Counted from the stretch's first letter, positions 53,516 to 64,000 are shown. The stretch is 64,000 bases of DNA from Tubiluchus corallicola (GCA_030141605.1 JAQGDQ010000089.1:612050-676049); one strand, 5' to 3'. Numbers and translations are program-made. The notes: generated by a model from the sequence alone, not told the origin.

Positions 53516-54222
53516 AAGTCTACAAGCTACAGAAACGTTTGAAATTTATATTATTGGTTTGACAGGTTTGCCTTGTTCATTAATTTGATGTGATTAGCAT
53601 TTTACTAGGATTTAATAATATTGACAGAAAGTGACATAGAAATTAATCTAAGCTTTGTATTTTTTTATTTTTGTTTTTGCTCAGTGTTTGTAAATTTGAT
53701 TGCATTGCTGACCATTGTAAATAAATATTGAAATGCTACACCTTCGTTTTTATTGTAAATGCGTGATGTAAACAGATTCTTTTCATTTATGCATTGACAA
53801 TTAATTAATTCAGTTATTTGGCCATTAGCCGAATTGTAAGTTTGATGCCACTTGCAAGCCCACAAATCTGGTGTACTGTAAGAATCATCACGGCCCGACT
53901 AAGCTTTAGGCTAACATCCACATAGGTCGCCACCCTCGCCCCACCAAATACGGTTGTTAAAATGGCGTCCAAAAAGCACTTTCTATAGCGGCTAGTACAA
54001 TAAAAGTATTAGTCATCTAAAAGTTTATAAAATTAACGATTTATGAGCTAAAAAAGACTTGGGTAAGAATTTGTAAACGAACAATACAAATAAACCATAC
54101 AAATTGTTAGTGACATAAAATAAAATACAAATTATACGTACATCGGAATTCAGGGAATCCCTACGAGGAGCATCTTCTAAACTAGTAAAAAATGTGCGAT
54201 GATTATTGAAATTGCAATTCCT
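53516..54222. other. Non-coding stretch, no gene recognised
   Basis: AT-rich, no assignable element. Confidence 0.45.
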
Positions 54223-54413
54223 AGAGAGGCTTTGAGGAAAGCTAAAGAGGTAGCCATGACAAAATGGGAAGGAAGAGTTTCAAAGCTGGGAGCCATGACA
54301 ATTTTTAGAGAGGCTTCGAAGAAAGCTAAACAGGGAGCCATGAGAACATGGGAAGGAAGTGTTTCAAAGCGGGGGAGCCATGATAACATCGGAAGGAAGA
54401 GTTTCAAAGCGGT
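54223..54413. repeat. 84-bp tandem repeat, 2.4 copies
   Basis: AGAGAGGCTT starts units at 54223 and 54307. A third partial unit begins near 54372 (GGAGCCATGA, then GAAGAGTTTCAAAGCGG). As 84 is a multiple of three, the plus-strand frame repeats REA-x-x-KAK and WEG-x-VSK, but I see no evidence that it is a gene. Confidence 0.9.
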
Positions 54414-54713
54414 AAAGTTCTTACTTAGAGAGAGTTTTGCCTTACAGTTTTGTTACACCTAGGGGAAAAACGTTTATAACAATCACCCATCGAGCTGAGC
54501 AGCTGATTGAACTCGTCTGTGTTCAAACGTTTTGTTGTTCTCCAGTTTGATAAAGCTAGCACGTAAAGACTTGTTCACAAGAAAGGGACGGTGAGTGGAG
54601 GTAATTCCTCCAATATCTGCCACACCATTGGAGCACCCCAAATTTGCTGGAAAAAGTGAACTGGCGTGTGACCCAGTTTGGACATCAAGACCTTGCCGAC
54701 AACTTATACTACT

Positions 54714-55348
54714 GGTCGCAGTGTTTAACAAAATTTTTTTATTAATAAGCTTAGCTATTAATTTAACTTTTTCTTTGCTGATGCTGCTATTACGTTTATA
54801 ACATTATTACAAGCATGTCATACGCATTCTAGAAGATTCCAGAAGATTTTAATACCAAAATCTTTATTGACACAATGGATAACTTACATTGCCTTTTGTG
54901 AATAATTATCACACCTTTATGGGGAAAATTTTCATTTTTTACTATAGAATTGGTCGTAGTATTTAATAAAAAAATTCCATTTATCAGCTTAGTTATTAAT
55001 TTAACTTTTTTGTAATAAACATAGAGAACTAATTTGTTAGAGTTAATTTGCTGAGAAAAGTGATGTCTCTTTTCTTTGTAATCTTTGTAATACACAATTA
55101 TATCCTTTGCAGGTACTGCTATTACGCTTATAACATTATTATAAGCATGCCATACGTATTCCAGAAGATTTTAATACGAAAAGCTGTATTGACACAAATG
55201 GATAACTTACGTTGCCTCTCGTTCTAGAACCTGCTATTACGCTTATAACATTATTATAAGCATGCCATACGTATTCCAGAAGATTTTAATACTAAAAGCT
55301 GTATTGACACAAATGGATAACTTGCGTTGCCTCTCGTTCTAGAAAATG
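54714..55348. repeat. Three copies of an approx. 117-bp repeat plus duplicated leader
   Basis: CTGCTATTACG(T/C)TTATAAC starts copies at about 54785, 55116 and 55232. Each continues through AAGATTTTAATAC and TTGACACAA(A)TGGATAAC. Copies 2 and 3 are adjacent and nearly identical. A leader (GCTTAG(C/T)TATTAATTTAAC) also occurs twice, near 54750 and 54988. Confidence 0.9.
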
Positions 55349-55399
55349 AGGTTCTCCAACGACAGTAAAACAAAGGCCACACAATAGATTAAAACTAGT

Positions 55400-55765
55400 C
55401 GTTCCGTCATTGTATTCTTGCACAACATGTAGAACCTGTATTCTTGTATAATTCTGAATTATGGACAGTCAAAGTTGCCAGAAATCAATGCTTTCCGAAG
55501 ACAAGAGTATAGAAATATGTTGGGTACAAAATGGACAAAGTAAATCTCAAATCAGGATCTACATGATTTAACGAAGAAGATGGAGTGGAATAAGGTCCTA
55601 CAGAAGCCTCGGCTTAGATGGATTGGACATGCCATTAGAACAGCTGATCACATATAAATACTCCACTTGACTTTTATGACGTGAATACTTGGCTTGTGGC
55701 AGCAGATCCGGGAACATGGCATGCCGCCTAACAGGAGCACCAAAGAGTTAGATTATCCCGTTAAA
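55400..55765 (+). pseudogene. LINE C-terminal remnant (RTE/I-like)
   Basis: Frames in order give YNSELWTVK (55448), INAFRRQEYRNMLGTKW (about 55475-55540), ISNQDLHDL and PRLRWIGHAIRTADH (55607-55651). This is the common order in LINE C-termini: 'LYGSE-x-W', 'A-F-x-x-x-x-x-R-x-x-L-G-x-x-W', 'S-N-x-x-L', 'R-W-x-G-H-x-x-R'. Stops and frameshifts separate the pieces. It starts right after the 117-bp repeats. Confidence 0.75.
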
Positions 55766-55869
55766 TGCATCGTCATTGTGCCAAAACTTATTTGGCGTTC
55801 GTGGAAATAGAAAAGAAACTAGAATTCATGTCAGATTTATAATATGATTTCAATTTGATTTTTAAATGT

Positions 55870-56930
55870 GTTTAAGATTACTGTTTTTTATGTAAATCAA
55901 GATTCATCACTTTTAGGAAATCGGCCTGATATAATTTTTGGGAAGTAGTTTATGAAAATATAGATCTAATCTATGACTATCTCACGAATAAATTAAGAAA
56001 AACATATATTTAGAAATATGACAAATTTTGAGTTTGAAACGCTTGAGTTATTAACTAGTAATCCGTTTTTTCTACAAAGACTGCTGGGCCTGAATCTCCC
56101 AGAGGTATTTGCCCAAGAAGTTTTTTTTTGACCTAATTGTCTTGAGATGCTCGGGATTTACTGCATTCTAGAAAGATTCTGATCACCTTTTACTTTCTAT
56201 CGAAAGACGAAAATTAAAACAAAAAGCAAATTTGTCAGAAGAACATGTAATGCAGATGTATACCTTGCAGATGGCCTTTAATTATGGTGTCAGCCTTCAT
56301 TTCGTTCTGTTTGCTCTGTTCATAATAACCCGCGGATGTGGACCAAATCGTGTAAAGAAGCTGATGGAACAGGACATTGGCTATTGTAGCAAGAAGACTT
56401 TCGTAGGTATGAGGACTGCAAAAAATGCCAAGCTTGTTCCGAGAAGATCAAAGAGCTTAAGAATCTCTATTCAGCGCAAGAACTTGCAAAGACTGTTGTA
56501 AGCAGACGATGGACGAGTGGCCTTATACCCAGGAATGGAGAGATCATTGCAACATTTCAAATATAGATGAAACTTCCGATCCTTAAAAGTATTTCCAATG
56601 TGCTGATGTTTATTCTCTAACAACATTAAAAAATAACAATGTCTAATCAAACAGCAATAAAGGTAAAGTGTTTCAATTAAAATTTAAAAATGCTTTGTTT
56701 AGTTTTAACCTCCTAACTTTTATGCGAACAGTATTTCTTCTTTTGTATCTTTTGAATAAATTTCGTGTGTACGATTTTTTTGCATTGAATATTTTAGATG
56801 ATATACTTTTTTATGCGAATAAAGAGTAATTAAAGATATTGATAAGATATAATCAGAAACAATTTTGCTTAAATAAAAATAGCTTTCTCAGTGTTACATG
56901 TACCCATTTCAGGTATTAATGGTTTAAACA
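55870..56930 (+). pseudogene. Unknown coding family, copy 2
   Basis: Homologous to 17145-18390. The N-terminal part is open here in one frame (FETLELLTSNPFFLQ, then LNLPEVFAQE) where copy 1 has a stop. The hydrophobic segment and NRVKKLMEQDIG follow in the frame 56232-56501. A one-base shift at about 56410 then moves the Cys-rich CKKCQACSEKI part to another frame, which continues past RRWTSG to about 56562. The 3' non-coding parts also match (TGTTACATGTACCCATTTCAG near 56898 and its partner near 18342). The breaks differ from copy 1, so the two decayed independently from an intact ancestor. Confidence 0.6.
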
Positions 56931-57940
56931 AAAATCTTTCTTTTTTAAATTGTTCTGTCATCGGAATCTTGCCGCCAGACCAGAGTTATATGTAAGCGAG
57001 AGGTTTCAGTTCGAATACAACGTCCTGAAAGTAAAATAGCAAACCGAATAAGTGGGAGACATTAAATCACCATTAAAAGAGCGGCATCAATATGCTTGAC
57101 TAGCCTGCTAATCGTTAAATAAAAGATTAAACTTTGAAACCATCAAACTGTTAACGTTTTGTAAATGTGAACGAAGCTTTATGGTTGAATTGAACAAGTA
57201 TCCGGATAAGCACAAACCATAAAGAGTAATCTACCCTTGAGGGGTAACCAACCTCTGACACTGACGTCTAAAACAGTTGGACTACAAGCTATGGAAAGAG
57301 TAGTTAATCACACAAGGCTTATTAATGATTAAGTATTAATGATATTTTGGATGATGGAGCCGTGGTTTCGCTATTACGCTAATACTTCTGTGAATAAGGC
57401 TTTTGTGATTAGCTACATCTTTATTTTTAGCAAGTTAACGCATTTTAGTTCAAAGTAACTTTCTGCGGCCAAATTTGTGGCTTCTTTTGCATAAATATAT
57501 AAGATGGTTATTAGCAAAATTTACGTATAAAAACATTAGGTGTTGCAGCAGATTAGAGAAATTCTAAACTTCTTAATAAGCTAATACCTTTTTTACTATT
57601 GTTTAGCGTAAGATAAACATTGTAATATAACGTAGTTATGAGTCAGGTTCATTAACTTTTCTTAAATAATAGTTATAAAAATATCAGTTAATGAAAGGAA
57701 AATTTCCGACAAAGTTAAAGACAAACTTCTTTTTAGATCGGAACCAAAGTCTTAATTACGAACAAACGAAACAAACTTGACACTGCAATTGCAGTTTATT
57801 TGGTACTAGCCGCCGTCAGCTAAGTACAAATCTAAAACTGTAGTTACAAGCCACTGACTTATTAAACATAATGTTATAATTTATGTAAAACAGTAAATGT
57901 AAAAGTTAGAGCACAGCCTGGATTTGAAGCAGACAAATCC
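56931..57940. other. Non-coding stretch, no gene recognised
   Basis: AT-rich, no assignable element. Confidence 0.45.
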
Positions 57941-57964
57941 CTGTACCAAACGTTGGCTGGCCAG

Positions 57965-58080
57965 GTACAACGGATGAGTCTAGGACTGTCACGGTAGTCG
58001 AGGAACGAACGCGGTAAGCTACGAGTTATGAATTCTGTTTTGTAAGCAGAAGATACCTGATTCAAATGCAAGCAGTTCGT
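57965..58080 (+). repeat. Possible tRNA-like SINE head
   Basis: GCAGAAGATACCTGATTCAAA resembles the variable-arm and B-box part of the SINE at 52265-52370, and GCGGTAAGC sits at the A-box distance. It is weakly conserved. Confidence 0.35.
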
Positions 58081-58914
58081 GATTTTAACTTTTGACACCG
58101 CGGTACATAGAGCCACGTGGTTTCTGCTCCTTCTTGTCCTTCGGAAAGCGATAGAGAATGCGATTTGTTTACTGACCTAAACCAATGACGTGTCCCCTAC
58201 ATAAAAAATTAAAACAGTAAAAAAGACTAATTCTTTGTTCAGCATTGAACCATAGCCGCTCACCCGACAAACGGATGCGTCTCACATACGCTAAAGAAAC
58301 ATGAATACAAAATAATACTTCAGTTTGCGGTATAAGCGTAGGAAATTGCTCATATGCCAAAACGATTGACCGTCTCCGCACATACTCGGCTTCTAACTGT
58401 AGCTTGACCTATTTCATCATCGTAGCAAACAATGAATGATGGAGTTTTAAAAGGAAGGTGGAAACAGTAATAAAAAAAATCGGATGTCAAAATTTTTATA
58501 TTTCAGTACATGATAGCGGTGTTGACATGCATATATTTATAGTACAATATGATTGTACGCGAAGTTTTAATTTCAATGCAGAAAAATGTTGTACGTCAAG
58601 CCTTTCACAGCTGTGTGAAATAGCACACGTAGGTCTGTAATTATTTTGTTATTTCTACTCTTATACTCTGTTTTATTGTTTTCTGTGATTCATTCTATCG
58701 TACACTCAGCATATGAGCTATATTTTATGCGAAATGAATAAAATAAATATTATAACATTAAGTGACCAGCAAATTAACACACTAAATAAACAATTGATTA
58801 AATAGCAAATCATCATCATCATTATCATCGGAGGTTCATTACCTCTATTGCACACATTGGACATACAGAATTATAATAAATTATAAAGAAATCACCAATT
58901 AATGAAGAATCCAC

Positions 58915-59613
58915 TGACCAAGGCACTACCCTACATTTGCAATCGCTTCAGCCACTTCGGTGAGCACTTCTGCAATGGCCATCCTCTTCTTTCTCAAGTA
59001 ATGCCTCACTCACCGACAAGCTCTTGTCTGCTCGTACTCGTGGTCTTTCTCCTTGTGCTTGCACACCTTGTTTCCTTCTCTCCATAGTGTAAGCATCGTA
59101 CTTTCTTCTCATCCTTTCTGTTCTCCTCATTCGCACAACCTTCTTCTCAGTAAAATTAGCATTGTAACGTCTCCTGTAGTCCCCTTCATACCCACTGTCG
59201 TCACTTTCTATATGTGCTAATACAATTGTGGTTCCAAGGAACATCCACCCACTTGCGGTGCCTTGGCCAGAAGAAGTTTCAAACTTACCATGATTGTCAT
59301 TGTTTCTTGTGTTTCTCCTTCTCTTTTGCATCTTTATTTTCTTTTCCTTTCTTGGTGTTATTTTCTTTTCTTCTTCTTCGTCGTCATCTCCGGCGTATTC
59401 CAGTCATCAAAATTTACTTTATATGTGGAATTTCCTATAAATATGTGCATCGAATCTTGCAGGGAATCACTGGAAGGCAAAATCCCTTCTACACAATTCA
59501 TCCTGTAAAAAAAGCAGAAGTAATGAAGCAATCATATACTAAAAAATGCTGCTACATTCAAATATTAATGTTATATTATTCACATAAGTAACGATTTTGG
59601 CGTCTAGCGTATA
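58915..59613 (-). repeat. Repeat R, copy 1, with coding-like segments
   Basis: On the minus strand it begins TATACGCTAGACGCCAAAAT at 59613. A T-rich stretch ending TTTTTTACAG looks like a splice acceptor. Next come a frame with SDSLQDSMHIFIGNST and, after about 140 bases rich in Lys/Glu codons, a frame (59331-58948) with FLGTTIV, ESDDSGYEGDYRRRY, NFTEKKVVRMRRTERMRRK. A shifted frame gives AIAEVLTEVAEAIANVG near 58930. Copy 2 (62907-63292) repeats the first 386 bases without the 140-base Lys-rich piece. Amino-acid changes are at least as frequent as silent ones, so it is not under clear selection. Family unknown. Confidence 0.7.
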
Positions 59614-60234
59614 CAGTTTAAACATCCTTGAATTACTTCTTGTACTGCCGCACGACTTTTGAGTACCCAGTATGCACATCTCAGTTGTGCTAATGTCTGT
59701 GATACTCCACTATGGAGCTGTTGCTCATGTACTCTCTGAATAATTAGTGAGTGGCATGATCTTTTCGTGGCAAGAGAGCTGGATTTGTGCTAGCATATGT
59801 AAAATCCGAATGTTGAATCCTGCCATTACATCTCAACAGGTTTTCAGAATCCAAATACAGACCTAGCTGCTGTACTAAGCAGTTGTTTTTATTAGGCTGC
59901 AAGTCTCTGATCTCTTTGCTGAAGTGTTGACGTTGGACGTGCTTAATCAGAATTATTTCTGCCTTTACTTGCTCAGATGCCAAAGGCCTGTTTGCACATC
60001 ATTCTTAGTGTGTTTCCATCTACCTAAAGCTCTCACAACATAGGCCATTACTCGTACTGCCTTCTCGAAACTCGAGTACCTCGTTAAATCAACTAGTGAC
60101 TCATTGGGTTGCTCACTAATTGTCAAGAAAACTGGCACTTCGCATTCTCCCATGTCAGAATCTATCTGTTGCTGATCCTCGGCAGAAGTAACTGGTATAT
60201 CTGATTGTGGCCAGTATTCTTTGGGTTCTTTCAA
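59614..60234 (-). pseudogene. BEL integrase N-terminal zinc domain, truncated
   Basis: Three frames carry the pre-integrase linker, QRQHFSKEI, LLRCNGRIQHS, and then the HHCC zinc finger: RVHEQQLHSG (H-x4-H), CAYW, and finally GCLNC (C-x2-C). Frameshifts lie near 59970 and 59765. Two codons after the last Cys the sequence passes into repeat R, so the DDE catalytic core is absent. In BEL elements this domain binds DNA ends and precedes the core directly. Confidence 0.85.
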
Positions 60235-61460
60235 CTATGCTGGAGGGTTGAACCATATGCTATTCATTAAGGTCTCAGAGTCCTTTACACCATGAGAAGT
60301 CAAGTCTGCTGGGTTTTCTTCTGTTGACACAAAGTGAAATGTAGCGTTCTGAAGAGACTTGATCTCTTCAACTCTGTTCCTCACAAACATTTTCAAGGAG
60401 CGTCCATTTAGCACCCAAAATAATGCGCATTCACTAAAGATGTGCACTTTGTTGATACTTAATTGAAGATGTGGCAATAAAAACTTGGTGCATCGAACTG
60501 CTAGTAGTATTCCAAGTAACTCCAGTCTAGGAACTGAAATTTGGCGTGGTGGTGCAAGCCTAGTCTTCGCATAAATCAGCTTTACAATGCCTGATCCATC
60601 AGGCTGAACAAATCTAAAGTAAGATACTGCACCATAACACCATGAAGAGCTGTCACTGAATGACACAATATCTACTTTGCTAAAATCACCTGTTTCAGTG
60701 TATCTGGGAATCCTCAGACTGTAAATTGATGATAAGGTGTTTGCAACATTTTCCCACTGAACATGCTGCTCATGGGTGAACACAGTGTCCCAATCAATAT
60801 GTTCTTTCCATAATGTTACTATGAATCTCTTTGCTTCGACTAATAAAGGACTAATCCATCCAAGAGGTTCAAAAACGGCTGATACATTTTTCAGTGCTTC
60901 TCTTTTTGTGTTGACCGCATGTAAATCACTTGGAGCTGGACGAGAGTAACTGACCTCATCAGTTTGGGAGTGCCAAATAAAACCTAAAACCTTCTGCGTT
61001 GGTTTGACTTCTGCTCGATCATCTGAATAAAATTGCTGGTCTGGCCCTTTAATGTTGGAAAACCACTGATTCATGTTCATGGAAATCTCAGAAAATACTT
61101 GCTTTGCTGCTTGATATAAGTGTATTGCATCAGCTTCATCCTCTACCGTCGCCAAAAGATTGTCTACATACATGTTCCTAAGTATGCGCACACTGTACTC
61201 GTTGGTAGATTCAGTAAGATGCTTTGTAAGTGTAGCCGTTAGCAAATACGGTGAAGACACTACCCCAAAATTAACTCTTTGGTAACGAAAATGCTGTATG
61301 TTGTCATCGCAAATTGGCTTTGTAATATCTTTCACCCAAAGAAAAAGAACCAAATCACGGGAGGTGTAGTCAAGCTCGATTTGTAAGAACGCCTTAGATA
61401 AATCACGCATCATGATATACTTGTGTATCATAAATTCCTTCAAAATTGTTTGTAGTCGCG
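60235..61460 (-). pseudogene. BEL pol: partial reverse transcriptase and RNase H
   Basis: Reverse transcriptase starts mid-domain at motif A (RDLSKAFLQI, with the first catalytic Asp). It continues through FGVVSSPYLL to MYVDNLL, where the usual YVDD active site has Asn at the second Asp (codon 61159-61161). The linker 'AVFEPLGWISPL' typical of BEL follows, then RNase H with FSDSSSW, PRLELLGILLA, a third acidic position read as SECALFW (Glu where Asp is usual) and NPADLTSHG. A TAG at 60235-60237 interrupts the frame before LKEPKEYW, which belongs to the same protein. The upstream part of RT is missing. Confidence 0.92.
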
Positions 61461-62539
61461 AATTCATTGTCTGCTGTAGATGCTTCAGAAACAATCGCGC
61501 CAGTAGAGACGTTTTGTAACTTTTGATTTGGCAGCTTGCCAGCAGCTGGCTCAATTTTCAGAAGTAGCTTGCTGCGAAATATACGTAAGTCTTTAGCAGT
61601 CCACCTTTTAGTTTTGTCCTTGGTAAGATGTAGATGAAACAAAACGCTACGTGGCAATTTGCTTTCCAAAATTGTGAGGAAGTGCCTATGATTAATATCC
61701 TCTCCTAAAACTCCCAAACTCCTCAAGTGTTTTTCAATCATGTTCTGGCACTTTCTTAGACTTTCTGCGTTGTCTGTAGCGACAGGTACTTTCTCAAGTT
61801 GACGATAATGTGTATCAATAATTAAGTCCTTTTGCCCAAATCGCCTTTCCAAAATTTTCACAACTTCTTTGTAATTGTCACCTGTGACCTGGAATCCTTC
61901 GATTACTGCTAGTGCATCACCTCGTAGCCTACCACGCAAAACTGTCAATTTGTCTACATCTGAATACCTGCGTTGTCATGCACTGTTGCCTTGTAAGCAT
62001 CACAGAATGATTGGAATTTTGTAATATCGCCATCAAACGGCTGAAGGTCAACTATTGGTAGGTGTAAAGATTAATGTTCTTGCTGTGGTTTCTGTGAAAT
62101 TTGTAGTTTCTCTACTAACTTGGTCATTTGCTCTAAAAATTGTTGTTGCCCACTAGCTTCAGATTTAGCCGACCTATATTCCTCCTGTTTTTGCGCTTGA
62201 AATGCAGCCGATTTTTTCTGCAGTGACATCAACATCACCTCAATTGTTTCTAGTTTGTTCATCCTCAGTTAAAAATTCGTCTAACTCTGTTTGCTGGGCA
62301 GGCTCGAGTGTCAATTCAGACGCTTCTTCTTGTAGCTTCTCGGACGCACTGGTAAATTTTTGTATTTTGTTAGATATTTGCGCTATACTTTCATTGATTT
62401 CTGCCAAAGCTGCAATACTAAAGCCTACAGTGGGTTCTAGTAATTTTAAAGCTGACTCGCTAGCCCGTTTTGCTGCATTGAGAAATCGTGTTCTATTGGC
62501 TTTCAGTCTCGATAGCTTCTGCTTACTTTTCTCGTCCAT
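61403..62539 (-). pseudogene. BEL gag with DUF1759, broken
   Basis: Starts with ATG at 62539. The first 99 codons are helical and rich in Lys, Glu and Ala. After a frameshift comes a Gln-rich coiled coil (62262-62071) that ends at a TAA. Beyond this the frame gives LPIVDLQPFDGDITKFQSF, the conserved opening of the BEL gag DUF1759 region. After two more stops it continues from 61948 with LRGRLRGDALAVIEGF and ILERRFGQKDLI, ending near 61450. There the sequence jumps to RT motif A. The zinc knuckle and aspartic protease expected in between are deleted. Confidence 0.88.
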
Positions 62540-62586
62540 TTTTTACGTTGATTATTTAAGTTAAATCGCTAATCTTACCGTGAAAA

Positions 62587-62606
62587 TTCCCGGGTTTCTT
62601 GCACCA
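62587..62606 (-). promoter_or_regulatory. Candidate primer-binding site
   Basis: On the minus strand TGGTGCAAGAAACCCGGGAA lies two bases after the LTR end. The leading TGG would pair with a tRNA CCA end and the CCCGGGAA part resembles a T-arm complement. Spacing does not fit a standard tRNA exactly, so the tRNA is not named. Confidence 0.5.
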
Positions 62607-62608
62607 CT

Positions 62609-62906
62609 TGTGGCGATGCCCTGTCACTTCGCCCAAATTTCAGAGCTGATTATCTATAATTTACTCGAAAATCGTAAACAGTCAAACTTGCCACAAAAAA
62701 TTGTATATTGATATCTTCTGTATTACACAACTTGCGGTGTGAAACAAAAACTTCTATGACAATTTCACAAACAAAGACGCTAACGAAACTTTTTATAACA
62801 CTAGTAATCTAAACAAGCATGTCCGCCCTTTTACACTCGTCTTCTGCAGACTCCTGCGCGCCGAAACAATCCCCGGTCACGTGACCATTCTGATTGCGTC
62901 AGCACA
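62609..62906 (-). mobile_element. BEL 5' LTR (only LTR present)
   Basis: On the minus strand the 298-base segment starts TGTGCTGACG and ends ATCGCCACA, the TG...CA boundary of LTRs. A TATA box (TATAAAAA, 62790-62797) lies at a sensible place for the U3/R boundary. It lies between repeat R copy 2 and the primer-binding site. No second copy occurs in the window. Confidence 0.75.
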
Positions 62907-63292
62907 CCTTGTTCCCTTCCCCCCATAGTGTAAGCATCGCACTTTCTTCTCATCCTTTCTGTTCTTCTCATTCGCACAACCTTCTTCTCAGTAAAATTAA
63001 CACTATAACGTTTCCTGCATACCCCTTCATACCCACTGTCATCACTTTCAATATGCGGGAATACAATTGTGGTTCCAAGGAAGAGCCACCCGCTCGCAGT
63101 GCAAAATTGACTGTAAATGTGGAATTTCCTATAAATATGTGCATCGAATCTTGCAGGGAATCACTGGAAAGCAAAATCTCTTCTTCACAATTCATCCTGT
63201 AAAAAACATAGAAATAATGAAACAATGCTACTACATTGAAATATTAATGTTATATTATTCAAATAAGTAGCGATTTTGGCGTCTAGCGTATA
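62907..63292 (-). repeat. Repeat R, copy 2 (interrupted by BEL LTR)
   Basis: Matches 59066-59613 with the same right terminus (GGCGTCTAGCGTATA) and the same splice-acceptor-like and coding-like words (SDSLQDSMHIFIGNST; ESDDSGYEG). It lacks the 140-base Lys-rich piece. Its left edge falls exactly at the LTR boundary, so the BEL element inserted within an R copy. Confidence 0.85.
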
Positions 63293-63416
63293 TCGATAAA
63301 TTCTATTGCACTATTGCACAGATAGTTGATGTGGACATATTCAAATATCTACTGAGCTTTGCATTGGATGATCTCATTTGTGTAATCAATATCAAGCATC
63401 ACTGCTTTTCACGTTG

Positions 63417-63455
63417 TATATATATATATATATATAACAGTATATATATATATAC
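63417..63455. repeat. (TA)n microsatellite
   Basis: Two TA runs separated by ACAG, just upstream of the SINE head. Confidence 0.9.
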
Positions 63456-63471
63456 ACTAATAGATTTTATG

Positions 63472-63760
63472 GTAGGGTTGGTTGAGCGGCAGCATTCATC
63501 TGCTTCATGCGAGTGGTGTGAGTTCGATGCTAGCTCTGGGAATTACTACATATAAACCTTGGCTAATTACCTCTCAGATAAAGCATACATGCAGGTTTAA
63601 TGTGACTGGGACACTCCTGGCGGTGAGGACTCCAGTCACGCCACAAACATCTTTTTGGGTTGGCCCTCCTCGTTTGAGTGATTTCTGACTTGCAGAGTGC
63701 CAAAACGTATATTGTCTGCTCAGTTAAATGGAATATGCATTGCAAAGCTCAAGAGGTATT
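63472..63760 (+). repeat. tRNA-derived SINE with structured middle
   Basis: A perfect A box TGGTTGAGCGG and a perfect B box GTTCGATGC (about 63524-63532) are tRNA-spaced. About 70 bases further, GTGACTGG and CCAGTCAC can form a stem around a GC-rich loop (about 63600-63640), suggesting a conserved central SINE domain. The 3' end was not determined. Confidence 0.6.
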
Positions 63761-64000
63761 TAAATTTAATGCACATTATCTGCTCTGCATAGTAATATTA
63801 ATATTAGCTGTGGAGAACTGTTCCTTTACACTACGGGACAAAATCAGGCGTAGGCTTTAACTGAAAAGATTTCATCTCACATATCATTTTTTGGCACACA
63901 TTAATTGTATATGCTACTTAGAGTATTTTAGATTATTTATATCGTATATACATGTGTATTAATTAACAGTATTGGCAAAAAAACTATTTTAAAAATTCCT
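63761..64000. other. Window end, no gene recognised
   Basis: AT-rich, no feature that I can support. Confidence 0.45.

Larger units (their letters stand above)
59614..62906 (-). mobile_element. BEL/Pao LTR retrotransposon, internally deleted, one LTR
   Basis: On the minus strand the order is LTR (62906-62609), primer-binding site candidate, gag, then pol RT and RNase H, then the start of integrase, which stops at 59614 against repeat R. Missing are the gag zinc knuckles, the protease, the first half of RT, the integrase core and the 3' LTR. Several stops and frameshifts and a changed RT active site show it is dead. No TSD can be scored because the left end is lost. Confidence 0.9.

Noticed and set aside
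59066-63292. Direct repeats at 59066-59613 and 62907-63292 as the LTRs of the BEL element
   Set aside because: A TG...CA segment with TATA box and primer-binding site lies inside them, copy 1 extends further left without any LTR boundary, and the repeats contain splice-like and coding-like sequence.

Overview
This is an AT-rich stretch of a metazoan nuclear genome with very low gene density. The repeat content points to an invertebrate, probably marine. There are long (CT)n, (TTA)n and (GAT/GAC)n microsatellites, arrays of the vertebrate/lophotrochozoan-type telomere hexamer CCCTAA, a BEL/Pao LTR retrotransposon (a class absent from mammals), several decayed non-LTR retrotransposons, tRNA-derived SINE heads, and many short DNA transposons that still carry terminal inverted repeats (TIRs) and target-site duplications (TSDs). 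A mollusc or other lophotrochozoan fits best, but nothing here fixes the phylum.

Host coding sequence is scarce. The best case is an intronless 151-codon reading frame at 28098-28553 with a strong start context, an upstream in-frame stop, a TATA-like box and a downstream AATAAA. Two possible terminal exons (4963-5193 and 43444-43615) each follow a pyrimidine-rich acceptor. A decayed coding family of unknown function occurs twice, at about 17145-18390 and 55870-56930, each copy broken by different frameshifts.

Layout. 1-5 kb: compound microsatellites, a TTAA-flanked TIR element (3597-4181) and a pentanucleotide array. 5-12.9 kb: a TIR element with a telomere-repeat core, another TTAA-family copy, and four LINE remnants. 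13.9-24.9 kb: a LINE reverse-transcriptase scrap, an hAT-type element with an 8-bp TSD, the first copy of the unknown family, a (TTA)n tract, a decayed mariner-like transposase, and an 85-nt hairpin. 28-34 kb: the single-exon gene, an hAT element with a perfect TSD, the second telomere-core element, and a Harbinger-like element with a TTA TSD. 36.3-41 kb: a 5'-truncated LINE set inside a (CT)n tract, then two more TTAA-family elements. 44-55.4 kb: decayed tandem blocks, a TCTG-rich satellite containing four 154-bp repeats, and further minisatellites. 55.4-56.9 kb: a LINE fragment and the second copy of the unknown family. 58.9-63.3 kb: a dead BEL/Pao element with one LTR, lying between two same-strand copies of another repeat (R). 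The right end holds a SINE head.

No operon or pathway is present. The window is mainly a record of mobile elements. The TTAA-bounded TIR family (five probable copies) and the telomere-repeat-cored TIR element (two copies) are the most interesting items. All homology calls were made by eye; family names need a database search.
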